Positions 54,730-64,000 of a stretch of 64,000 nt of DNA are shown in pieces (within the stretch, counting starts at the first letter, position 1; each line of letters opens with the position of its first letter). The notes beneath the pieces are model-generated. The model had not been told where the DNA came from. It worked only from the letters and a program-made list of their open reading frames with translations, and made no database searches. The translations under genes were made by a program, and so were the position numbers. This DNA comes from Paratinospora sagittata (Eukaryota > Streptophyta > Magnoliopsida > Ranunculales > Menispermaceae): NCBI GenBank assembly GCA_035771175.1, contig JAYMFD010000635.1, forward strand, positions 1 to 64,000, given 5' to 3'.

Positions 54730-54739
54730 CCTACAAAAC
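54730..54739 (-). other. Splice-acceptor-like T-rich tract ending TTTTGTAGG
   Basis: The minus strand has a T-rich stretch ending GTTTTGTAGG, followed by TATTTAGATG and a purine-rich run. This resembles a plant 3' splice site, and I recall similar T-rich-then-purine-rich layouts in LTRs of Tat-like elements. There is no sign that the satellite is spliced. I report it only as part of the evidence for LTR ancestry. Confidence 0.2.
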
Positions 54740-54832
54740 AAAATAAATCAAATCAATAACACACTAAAATAAGGAATGGATCAAATCATAAACTGACAAA
54801 CCAAATTAATGCAAAAAAACCCAAATTATCCT

Positions 54833-54858
54833 AAACTAACAATTGCATCAAAACTAAC
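54833..54858. repeat. 8-bp direct repeats flanking the 18-bp presence/absence segment
   Basis: AAACTAAC at 54833-54840 is repeated at 54851-54858 with AATTGCATCA between. Short monomers have a single AAACTAAC followed directly by ATAAACAC. Loss of one repeat plus the spacer removes exactly 18 bp. This is the expected product of slippage or recombination between short direct repeats. Long monomers are therefore likely ancestral, and the deletion state marks subfamilies. Confidence 0.88.
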
Positions 54859-57303
54859 ATAAACACATGAAACTAATGCATAAAATGTCCTAAAACACAT
54901 AGAACATTCTCTAAAACTTATCTAAATATGCAACTATCAAATACCCCCAAACTTAGAACTCTGATCGTCCCGAGCAAAGGGAAAACAAAACAAAAACTCC
55001 TAATTAACGTATCCCTTCTAAAATCACATTCTCACACAAATAATGACTTACTCAATCATTGTAAACACTTATATGGCCTAAAAGATTACACCAAAAAGAA
55101 TATTCACTTCTAAGAAGAACTTCAAGAGTGTAAAGTTCTCCAGAATTTCAACCCAACTCTGACCAAGCTCCAGCACCGCGACCCTTAGAACGTTTAATGT
55201 GGCTTTTTTTTTGTGGACTTAGCCATTTTTTGCTCTTGTTCGACTTCAGTTCTTCATGCTTCTCTTTTGCATCTTCTTATACATGTTTTCGTCATCCAAA
55301 ACCATGATTAACACATCTAAATACCTACAAAACAAAATAAATCAAATCAATAACACACTAAAATAAGGAATGGATCAAATCATAAACTGACAAACCAAAT
55401 TAATGCAAAAAAACCCAAATTATCCTAAACTAACAATTGCATCAAAACTAACATAAACACATGAAACTAATGCATAAAATGTCCTAAAACACATAGAACA
55501 TTCTCTAAAACTTATCTAAATATGCAACTATCAAATACCCCCAAACTTAGAACTCTGATCGTCCCGAGCAAAGGGAAAACAAAACAAAAACTCCTAATTA
55601 ACGTATCCCTTCTAAAATCACATTCTCACACAAATAATGACTTACTCAATCATTGTAAACACTTATATGGCCTAAAAGATTACACCAAAAAGAATATTCA
55701 CTTCTAAGAAGAACTTCAAGAGTGTAAAGTTCTCCAGAATTTCAACCCAACTCTGACCAAGCTCCAGCACCGCGACCCTTAGAACGTTTAATGTGGCTTT
55801 TTTTTTGTGGACTTAGCCATTTTTTGCTCTTGTTCGACTTCAGTTCTTCATGCTTCTCTTTTGCATCTTCTTATACATGTTTTCGTCATCCAAAACCATG
55901 ATTAACACATCTAAATACCTACAAAACAAAACAAATCAAATCAATAACACACTAAAATAATGAAGGGATCAAATCATAAACTGACAAACCAAATTAATGC
56001 ATAAAAACCCAAATTATCCTAAACTAACAATTGCATCAAAACTAACATAAACACATGAAACCAATGCATAAAATGTCCTAAAACACATAGAACATTCTCT
56101 AAAACTTATCTAAATATGCAACTATCAAATACCCCCAAACTTAGAACTCTGATCGTCCCGAGCAAAGGGAAAACAAAACAAAAACTCCTAATTAACGTAT
56201 CCCTTCTAAAATCACATTCTCACACAAATAATGACTTACTCAATCATTGTAAACACTTATATGGCCTAAAAGATTACACCAAAAAGAATATTCACTTCTA
56301 AGAAGAACTTCAAGAGTGTAAAGTTCTCCAGAATTTCAACCCAACTCTGACCAAGCTCCAGCACCGCGACCCTTAGAACGTTTAATGTGGCTTTTTTTTT
56401 GTGGACTTAGCCATTTTTTGCTCTTGTTCGACTTCAGTTCTTCATGCTTCTCTTTTGCATCTTCTTATACATGTTTTCGTCATCCAAAACCATGATTAAC
56501 ACATCTAAATACCTACAAAACAAAACAAATCAAATCAATAACACACTAAAATAATGAAGGGATCAAATCATAAACTGACAAACCAAATTAATGCATAAAA
56601 ACCCAAATTATCCTAAACTAACAATTGCATCAAAACTAACATAAACACATGAAACTAATGCATAAAATGTCCTAAAACACATAGAACATTCTCTAAAACT
56701 TATCTAAATATGCAACTATCAAATACCCCCAAACTTAGAACTCTGATCGTCCCGAGCAAAGGGAAAACAAAACAAAAACTCCTAATTAACGTATCCCTTC
56801 TAAAATCACATTCTCACACAAATAATGACTTACTCAATCATTGTAAACACTTATATGGCCTAAAAGATTACACCAAAAAGAATATTCACTTCTAAGAAGA
56901 ACTTCAAGAGTGTAAAGTTCTCCAGAATTTCAACCCAACTCTGACCAAGCTCCAGCACCGCGACCCTTAGAACGTTTAATGTGGCTTTTTTTTTGTGGAC
57001 TTAGCCATTTTTTGCTCTTGTTCGACTTCAGTTCTTCATGCTTCTCTTTTGCATCTTCTTATACATGTTTTCGTCATCCAAAACCATGATTAACACATCT
57101 AAATACCTACAAAACAAAACAAATCAAATCAATAACACACTAAAATAATGAAGGGATCAAATCATAAACTGACAAACCAAATTAATGCATAAAAACCCAA
57201 ATTATCCTAAACTAACAATTGCATCAAAACTAACATAAACACATGAAACTAATGCATAAAATGTCCTAAAACACATAGAACATTCTCTAAAACTTATCTA
57301 AAT

Positions 57304-60300
57304 ATGCAACTATCAAATACCCCCAAACTTAGAACTCTGATCGTCCCGAGCAAAGGGAAAACAAAACAAAAACTCCTAATTAACGTATCCCTTCTAAAAT
57401 CACATTCTCACACAAATAATGACTTACTCAATCATTGTAAACACTTATATGGCCTAAAAGATTACACCAAAAAGAATATTCACTTCTAAGAAGAACTTCA
57501 AGAGTGTAAAGTTCTCCAGAATTTCAACCCAACTCTGACCAAGCTCCAGCACCGCGACCCTTAGAACGATTAATGTGGCTTTTTTTTTGTGGACTTAGCC
57601 ATTTTTTGCTCTTGTTCGACTTGAGTTCTTCATGCTTCTCTTTTGCATCTTCTTATACATGTTTTCGTCATCCAAAACCATGATTAACACATCTAAATAC
57701 CTACAAAACAAAATAAATCAAATCAATAACACACTAAAATAAGGAATGGATCAAATCATAAACTGACAAACCAAATTAATGCAAAAAAACCCAAATTATC
57801 CTAAACTAACAATTGCATCAAAACTAACATAAACACATGAAACTAATGCATAAAATGTCCTAAAACACATAGAACATTCTCTAAAACTTATCTAAATATG
57901 CAACTATCAAATACCCCCAAACTTAGAACTCTGATCGTCCCGAGCAAAGGGAAAACAAAACAAAAACTCCTAATTAACGTATCCCTTCTAAAATCACATT
58001 CTCACACAAATAATGACTTACTCAATCATTGTAAACACTTATATGGCCTAAAAGATTACACCAAAAAGAATATTCACTTCTAAGAAGAACTTCAAGAGTG
58101 TAAAGTTCTCCCGAATTTCAACCCAACTCTGACCAAGCTCCAGCACCGCGACCTTTAGAACGATTAATGTGGCTTTTTTTTTTCTGTGGACTTAGCCATT
58201 TTTTGCTCTTGTTCGACTTCAGTTCTTCATGCTTCTCTTTTGCATCTTCTTATACATGTTTTCGTCATCCAAAACCATGATTAACACATCTAAATACCTA
58301 CAAAACAAAACAAATCAAATCAATAACACACTAAAATAATGAAGGGATCAAATCATAAACTGACAAACCAAATTAATGCATAAAAACCCAAATTATCCTA
58401 AACTAACAATTGCATCAAAACTAACATAAACACATGAAACTAATGCATAAAATGTCCTAAAACACATAGAACATTCTCTAAAACTTATCTAAATATGCAA
58501 CTATCAAATACCCCCAAACTTAGAACTCTGATCGTCCCGAGCAAAGGGAAAACAAAACAAAAACTCCTAATTAACGTATCCCTTCTAAAATCACATTCTC
58601 ACACAAATAATGACTTACTCAATCATTGTAAACACTTATATGGCCTAAAAGATTACACCAAAAAGAATATTCACTTCTAAGAAGAACTTCAAGAGTGTAA
58701 AGTTCTCCAGAATTTCAACCCAACTCTGACCAAGCTCCAGCACCGCGACCCTTAGAACGATTAATGTGGCTTTTTTTTTGTGGACTTAGCCATTTTTTGC
58801 TCTTGTTCGACTTGAGTTCTTCATGCTTCTCTTTTGCATCTTCTTATACATGTTTTCGTCATCCAAAACCATGATTAACACATCTAAATACCTACAAAAC
58901 AAAATAAATCAAATCAATAACACACTAAAATAAGGAATGGATCAAATCATAAACTGACAAACCAAATTAATGCAAAAAAACCCAAATTATCCTAAACTAA
59001 CAATTGCATCAAAACTAACATAAACACATGAAACTAATGCATAAAATGTCCTAAAACACATAGAACATTCTCTAAAACTTATCTAAATATGCAACTATCA
59101 AATACCCCCAAACTTAGAACTCTGATCGTCCCGAGCAAAGGGAAAACAAAACAAAAACTCCTAATTAACGTATCCCTTCTAAAATCACATTCTCACACAA
59201 ATAATGACTTACTCAATCATTGTAAACACTTATATGGCCTAAAAGATTACACCAAAAAGAATATTCACTTCTAAGAAGAACTTCAAGAGTGTAAAGTTCT
59301 CCCGAATTTCAACCCAACTCTGACCAAGCTCCAGCACCGCGACCCTTAGAACGTTTAATGTGGCTTTTTTTTTGTGGACTTAGCCATTTTTTGCTCTTGT
59401 TCGACTTCAGTTCTTCATGCTTCTCTTTTGCATCTTCTTATACATGTTTTCGTCATCCAAAACCATGATTAACACATCTAAATACCTACAAAACAAAACA
59501 AATCAAATCAATAACACACTAAAATAATGAAGGGATCAAATCATAAACTGACAAACCAAATTAATGCATAAAAACCCAAATTATCCTAAACTAACAATTG
59601 CATCAAAACTAACATAAACACATGAAACTAATGCATAAAATGTCCTAAAACACATAGAACATTCTCTAAAACTTATCTAAATATGCAACTATCAAATACC
59701 CCCAAACTTAGAACTCTGATCGTCCCGAGCAAAGGGAAAACAAAACAAAAACTCCTAATTAACGTATCCCTTCTAAAATCACATTCTCACCCAAATAATG
59801 ACTTACTCAATCATTGTAAACACTTATATGGCCTAAAAGATTACTCCAAAAAGAATATTCACTTCTAAGAAGAACTTCAAGAGTGTAAAGTTCTCCAGAA
59901 TTTCAACCCAACTCTGACCAAGCTCCAGCACCGCGACCCTTAGAACGATTAATGTGGCTTTTTTTTTGTGGACTTAGCCATTTTTTGCTCTTGTTCGACT
60001 TGAGTTCTTCATGCTTCTCTTTTGCATCTTCTTATACATGTTTTCGTCATCCAAAACCATGATTAACACATCTAAATACCTACAAAACAAAATAAATCAA
60101 ATCAATAACACACTAAAATAAGGAATGGATCAAATCATAAACTGACAAACCAAATTAATGCAAAAAAACCCAAATTATCCTAAACTAACAATTGCATCAA
60201 AACTAACATAAACACATGAAACTAATGCATAAAATGTCCTAAAACACATAGAACATTCTCTAAAACTTATCTAAATATGCAACTATCAAATACCCCCAAA

Positions 60301-60854
60301 CTTAGAACTCTGATCGTCCCGAGCAAAGGGAAAACAAAACAAAAACTCCTAATTAACGTATCCCTTCTAAAATCACATTCTCACACAAATAATGACTTAC
60401 TCAATCATTGTAAACACTTATATGGCCTAAAAGATTACACCAAAAAGAATATTCACTTCTAAGAAGAACTTCAAGAGTGTAAAGTTCTCCCGAATTTCAA
60501 CCCAACTCTGACCAAGCTCCAGCACCGCGACCTTTAGAACGATTAATGTGGCTTTTTTTTTCTGTGGACTTAGCCATTTTTTGCTCTTGTTCGACTTCAG
60601 TTCTTCATGCTTCTCTTTTGCATCTTCTTATACATGTTTTCGTCATCCAAAACCATGATTAACACATCTAAATACCTACAAAACAAAACAAATCAAATCA
60701 ATAACACACTAAAATAATGAATGGATCAAATCATAAACTGACAAACCAAATTAATGCATAAAAACCTAAATTATCCTAAACTAACATAAACACATGAAAC
60801 TAATGCATAAAATGTCCTAAAACACATAGAACATTCTCTAAAACTTATCCAAAT
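57304..60854. repeat. Two-monomer HOR, three copies (about 1,188 bp)
   Basis: Pairs start at 57304/57898, 58495/59089 and 59683/60277. The first member of each has CTTGAGTTC, AAAATAAATC and AAGGAATGG. The second has TTCTCCCGAATT and usually GAAGGG. Periods are 1191, 1188 and 1172. The first is longer because 57898 has ten T plus CT. The last is shorter because 60277 lacks the 18-bp segment. Private changes in 59683 are CTCACCCAAAT and GATTACTCC. Confidence 0.87.
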
Positions 60855-62618
60855 ATGCAACTATCAAATACCCCCAAACTTAGAACTCTGATCGTCCCGA
60901 GCAAAGGGAAAACAAAACAAAAACTCATAATTAACATATCCCCTCTAAAATCACATTCTCACACAAATAATGACTTACTCAATCATTGTAAACACTTATA
61001 TGGCCTAAAAGATTACACCAAAAAGAATATTCACTTCTAAGAAGAACTTCAAGAGTGTAAAGTTCTCCAGAATTTCAACCCAACTCTGAGCAAGCTCCAG
61101 CACCGCGACCCTTAGAACGTTTAATGTGGCTTTTTTTTTGTGGACTTAGCCATTTTTTGCTCTTGTTCGACTTCAGTTCTTCATGCTTCTCTTTTGCATC
61201 TTCTTATACATGTTTTCGTCATCCAAAACCATGATTAACACATCTAAATACCTACAAAACAAAACAAATCAAATCAATAACACACTAAAATAATGAAGGG
61301 ATCAAATCATAAACTGACAAACCAAATTAATGCATAAAAACCCAAATTATCCTAAACTAACAATTGCATCAAAACTAACATAAACACATGAAACTAATGC
61401 ATAAAATGTCCTAAAACACATAGAACATTCTCTAAAACTTATCTAAATATGCAACTATCAAATACCCCCAAACTTAGAACTCTGATCGTCCCGAGCAAAG
61501 GGAAAACAAAACAAAAACTCCTAATTAACGTATCCCTTCTAAAATCACATTCTCACACAAATAATGACTTACTCAATCATTGTAAACACTTATATGGCCT
61601 AAAAGATTACACCAAAAAGAATATTCACTTCTAAGAAGAACTTCAAGAGTGTAAAGTTCTCCAGAATTTCAACCCAACTCTGACCAAGCTCCAGCACCGC
61701 GACCCTTAGAACGTTTAATGTGGCTTTTTTTTTGTGGACTTAGCCATTTTTTGCTCTTGTTCGACTTCAGTTCTTCATGCTTCTCTTTTGCATCTTCTTA
61801 TACATGTTTTCGTCATCCAAAACCATGATTAACACATCTAAATACCTACAAAACAAAACAAATCAAATCAATAACACACTAAAATAATGAAGGGATCAAA
61901 TCATAAACTGACAAACCAAATTAATGCATAAAAACCCAAATTATCCTAAACTAACAATTGCATCAAAACTAACATAAACACATGAAACTAATGCATAAAA
62001 TGTCCTAAAACACATAGAACATTCTCTAAAACTTATCTAAATATGCAACTATCAAATACCCCCAAACTTAGAACTCTGATCGTCCCGAGCAAAGGGAAAA
62101 CAAAACAAAAACTCCTAATTAACGTATCCCTTCTAAAATCACATTCTCACACAAATAATGACTTACTCAATCATTGTAAACACTTATATGGCCTAAAAGA
62201 TTACACCAAAAAGAATATTCACTTCTAAGAAGAACTTCAAGAGTGTAAAGTTCTCCAGAATTTCAACCCAACTCTGACCAAGCTCCAGCACCGCGACCCT
62301 TAGAACGTTTAATGTGGCTTTTTTTTTGTGGACTTAGCCATTTTTTGCTCTTGTTCGACTTCAGTTCTTCATGCTTCTCTTTTGCATCTTCTTATACATG
62401 TTTTCGTCATCCAAAACCATGATTAACACATCTAAATACCTACAAAACAAAATAAATCAAATCAATAACACACTAAAATAAGGAATGGATCAAATCATAA
62501 ACTGACAAACCAAATTAATGCATAAAAACCTAAATTATCCTAAACTAACATAAACACATGAAACTAATGCATAAAATGTCCTAAAACACATAGAACATTC
62601 TCTAAAACTTATCCAAAT
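60855..62618. repeat. Three monomers leading back to the eight-mer pattern
   Basis: Starts are 60855 (594, ATATCCCCTC type), 61449 (594) and 62043 (576). The copy at 60855 has a private CTGAGCAAGC near 61087. The copy at 62043 ends without the 18-bp segment and with ATCCAAATATG. The monomers before 38432 (copy 37856) and before 43116 (copy 42540) end the same way. Confidence 0.85.
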
Positions 62619-63217
62619 ATGCAACTATCAAATACCCCCAAACTTAGAACTCTGATCGTCCCGAGCAAAGGGAAAACAAAACAAAAACTCATAATTAACA
62701 TATCCCCTCTAAAATCACATTCTCACACAAATAATGACTTACTCAATCATTGTAAACACTTATATTATATGGCCTAAAAGATTACATCAAAAAGAATATT
62801 CACTTCTAAGAAGAACTTCAAGAGTGTAAAGTTCTCCAGAATTTCAACCCAACTCTGACCAAGCTCCAGCACCGCGACCCTTAGAACGTTTAATGTGGCT
62901 TTTTTTTTGTGGACTTAGCCATTTTTTGCTCTTGTTCGACTTCAGTTCTTCATGCTTCTCTTTTGCATCTTCTTATACATGTTTTCGTCATCCAAAACCA
63001 TGATTAACACATCTAAATACCTACAAAACAAAACAAATCAAATCAATAACACACTAAAATAATGAAGGGATCAAATCATAAACTGACAAACCAAATTAAT
63101 GCATAAAAACCCAAATTATCCTAAACTAACAATTGCATCAAAACTAACATAAACACATGAAACTAATGCATAAAATGTCCTAAAACACATAGAACATTCT
63201 CTAAAACTTATCTAAAT
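62619..63217. repeat. Monomer with a 5-bp tandem duplication (599 bp)
   Basis: This copy matches member 1 of the eight-monomer HOR (ATATCCCCTC, GATTACATC). It reads CACTTATATTATATGG near 62757-62772 where all others read CACTTATATGG. This is a 5-bp gain, most simply a tandem duplication within the TATAT tract. It raises the length from 594 to 599. It is the only complete monomer in which the recurrent 61-codon frame is broken, and nothing else about the copy is unusual. Confidence 0.92.
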
Positions 63218-64000
63218 ATGCAACTATCAAATACCCCCAAACTTAGAACTCTGATCGTCCCGAGGAAAGGGAAAACAAAACAAAAACTCCTAATTAACGT
63301 ATCCCTTCTAAAATCACATTCTCACACAAATAATGACTTACTCAATCATTGTAAACACTTATATGGCCTAAAAGATTACACCAAAAAGAATATTCACTTC
63401 TAAGAAGAACTTCAAGAGTGTAAAGTTCTCCAGAATTTCAACCCAACTCTGACCAAGCTCCAGCACCGCGACCCTTAGAACGATTAATGTGGCTTTTTTT
63501 TTGTGGACTTAGCCATTTTTTGCTCTTGTTCGACTTCAGTTCTTCATGCTTCTCTTTTGCATCTTCTTATACATGTTTTCGTCATCCAAAACCATGATTA
63601 ACACATCTAAATACCTACAAAACAAAATAAATCAAATCAATAACACACTAAAATAATGAAGGGATCAAATCATAAACTGACAAACCAAATTAATGCAAAA
63701 AAACCCAAATTATCCTAAACTAACAATTGCATCAAAACTAACATAAACACATGAAACTAATGCATAAAATGTCCTAAAACACATAAAACATTCTCTAAAA
63801 CTTATCTAAATATGCAACTATCAAAAACCCCCAAACTTAGAACTCTGATCGTCCCGAGCAAAGGGAAAACAAAACAAAAACTCCTAATTAACGTTTCCCT
63901 TCTAAAATCACATTCTCACACAAATAATGACTTACTCAATCATTGTAAACACTTATATGGCCCAAAAGATTACACCAAAAAGAATATTCACTTCTAAGAA
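63218..64000. repeat. Eight-monomer HOR resumes; partial last monomer
   Basis: The monomer at 63218 has GAGGAAAGG, AAAATAAATC with GAAGGG, and GCAAAAAAACCC, as member 2 at 39026. The 189-bp partial copy at 63812 has ATCAAAAACCCC, AACGTTTCCC and GGCCCAAAAG, as member 3 at 39620. The CGACGTCAG change of 39343/44027 is absent here, and ACATAAAACATTC near 63784 is private. This is therefore a third, slightly different instance, and the array continues past the window. Confidence 0.87.

Larger units (their letters stand above)
54334..54927 (-). repeat. Representative monomer: LTR-retrotransposon-derived unit
   Basis: This copy has no private changes that I noticed, so I use it to map parts. On the minus strand, from high to low coordinate, a GCTCGGGACGATC block (about 54387-54371) is followed by AAGTTTGGGGG (54360-54350) and, after a short spacer, TGATAG (from 54345). 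That order resembles the polypurine tract and LTR start of plant Tat/Ogre-Athila Ty3/gypsy elements. Continuing into the previous copy, the equivalent of an LTR U3 would hold TTTTATGCATTAG, a T-rich stretch ending TTTTGTAGG and a purine-rich AAGATGCAAAAGAG segment. A GGTCGCGGTGCTGG block and the return to GCTCGGGACG complete the cycle. No primer binding site and no protein domain is present, so only a non-coding 3' part was amplified. The origin is inferred from recognition of these motifs, not from an alignment. Confidence 0.6.
54334..57303. repeat. Uniform 594-bp monomers in two homogeneous runs
   Basis: Monomers start at 54334, 54928, 55522, 56116 and 56710, each 594 bp. The first two appear identical to each other: AAAATAAATC, AAGGAATGGATC, GCAAAAAAACCC. 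The next three share AAAACAAATC, ATGAAGGGATC and GCATAAAAACCC. One private change separates the first of these (GAAACCAATGC near 56061). They look like monomer-by-monomer tandem amplification, not a multi-monomer unit. Confidence 0.88.
1..64000. repeat. Satellite DNA array, ~576-599 bp monomer, fills the window
   Basis: The same ~580-594 bp sequence recurs head to tail from the first to the last base. The marker ATGC(A/G)ACTATC occurs at 546, 1125, 1703, 2298 and so on to 63812, giving 108 complete monomers with a mean spacing near 586 bp. Every copy lies in the same direction and no unrelated sequence interrupts them. Monomers differ by scattered substitutions and by three length sites: an 18-bp segment, a CT dinucleotide and a T-run. 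Base composition of one monomer (48421-49014, counted by hand) is A 235, C 138, G 57, T 164, so about 33% GC with few G on the plus strand. No gene or RNA gene is supported. This is typical of eukaryotic heterochromatic satellite DNA. Whether it is centromeric, subtelomeric or interstitial cannot be read from the sequence. Confidence 0.99.

Noticed and set aside
54334..54927. Intact LTR retrotransposon or solo LTRs in tandem
   Set aside because: There is no primer binding site, no gag/pol domain, no target-site duplications and no paired LTR ends. The polypurine-like to LTR-like junction occurs inside every unit, which is a satellite layout and not a series of insertions.
1..64000. CRISPR array or bacterial tandem repeat system
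   Set aside because: Units are ~580 bp with no short-repeat/unique-spacer structure, no associated genes, and the repeat itself makes up the entire unit.
1..64000. rDNA or 5S gene arrays
   Set aside because: The unit is too AT-rich and I see no rRNA-like conserved segment, no 5S internal promoter and no terminator pattern.

Overview
The whole 64 kb is one uninterrupted head-to-tail satellite DNA array. I count 108 complete monomers, phased on the plus-strand marker ATGC(A/G)ACTATC, from 546 to 63811. A partial monomer lies at each end (1-545 and 63812-64000). All copies have the same orientation. I saw no inversion, no unrelated insertion, no transposon and no unique spacer. There is no convincing protein-coding gene, tRNA, rRNA or CRISPR array. 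The short ORFs that recur once per monomer are by-products of the repeat. The DNA is AT-rich with strong strand asymmetry: a hand count of one 594-bp monomer (48421-49014) gave A 235, C 138, G 57, T 164. This fits heterochromatic satellite DNA of a eukaryote.

The likely source is a plant genome. Read on the minus strand, each monomer contains a block resembling the 3' end of plant Ty3/gypsy elements of the Tat/Ogre-Athila type. It has a GCTCGGGACGATC block, then the polypurine-tract-like AAGTTTGGGGG, then an LTR-like TGATAG start, a T-rich stretch ending TTTTGTAGG, and a purine-rich GAAGATGCAAAAGAG segment. I infer that the satellite arose by amplification of a 3'UTR/LTR fragment of such an element. 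That route is known for Tat-lineage elements, but this origin rests on recognition, not on a search. I cannot name the species.

Monomers are 576-599 bp. Almost all length variation comes from three sites. An 18-bp segment lies between 8-bp direct repeats (AAACTAAC) and is present in ~594-bp monomers and absent in ~578-bp ones. A CT dinucleotide follows the main T-run. The T-run itself varies from 7 to 11.

The array is a mosaic of higher-order repeats (HORs). 1-6361 holds mixed monomers with a small dimer duplication. 6362-9832 is a three-monomer HOR (~1,735 bp). 9833-31398 is dominated by a five-monomer HOR (~2.9 kb) and carries a ~7.5-kb segmental duplication at ~13,975 bp spacing. 31399-38359 alternates long and short monomers, with one degenerate copy. 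38360-47727 is two tandem copies of an eight-monomer unit of exactly 4,684 bp. 47800-57897 is a highly uniform block of 594-bp monomers containing 1,188-bp dimers. 57304-62618 has another dimer series and mixed copies. At 62619-64000 the eight-monomer pattern starts again, so the array probably continues beyond the window. The main value of the window is its record of unequal exchange and homogenisation in a retroelement-derived satellite.
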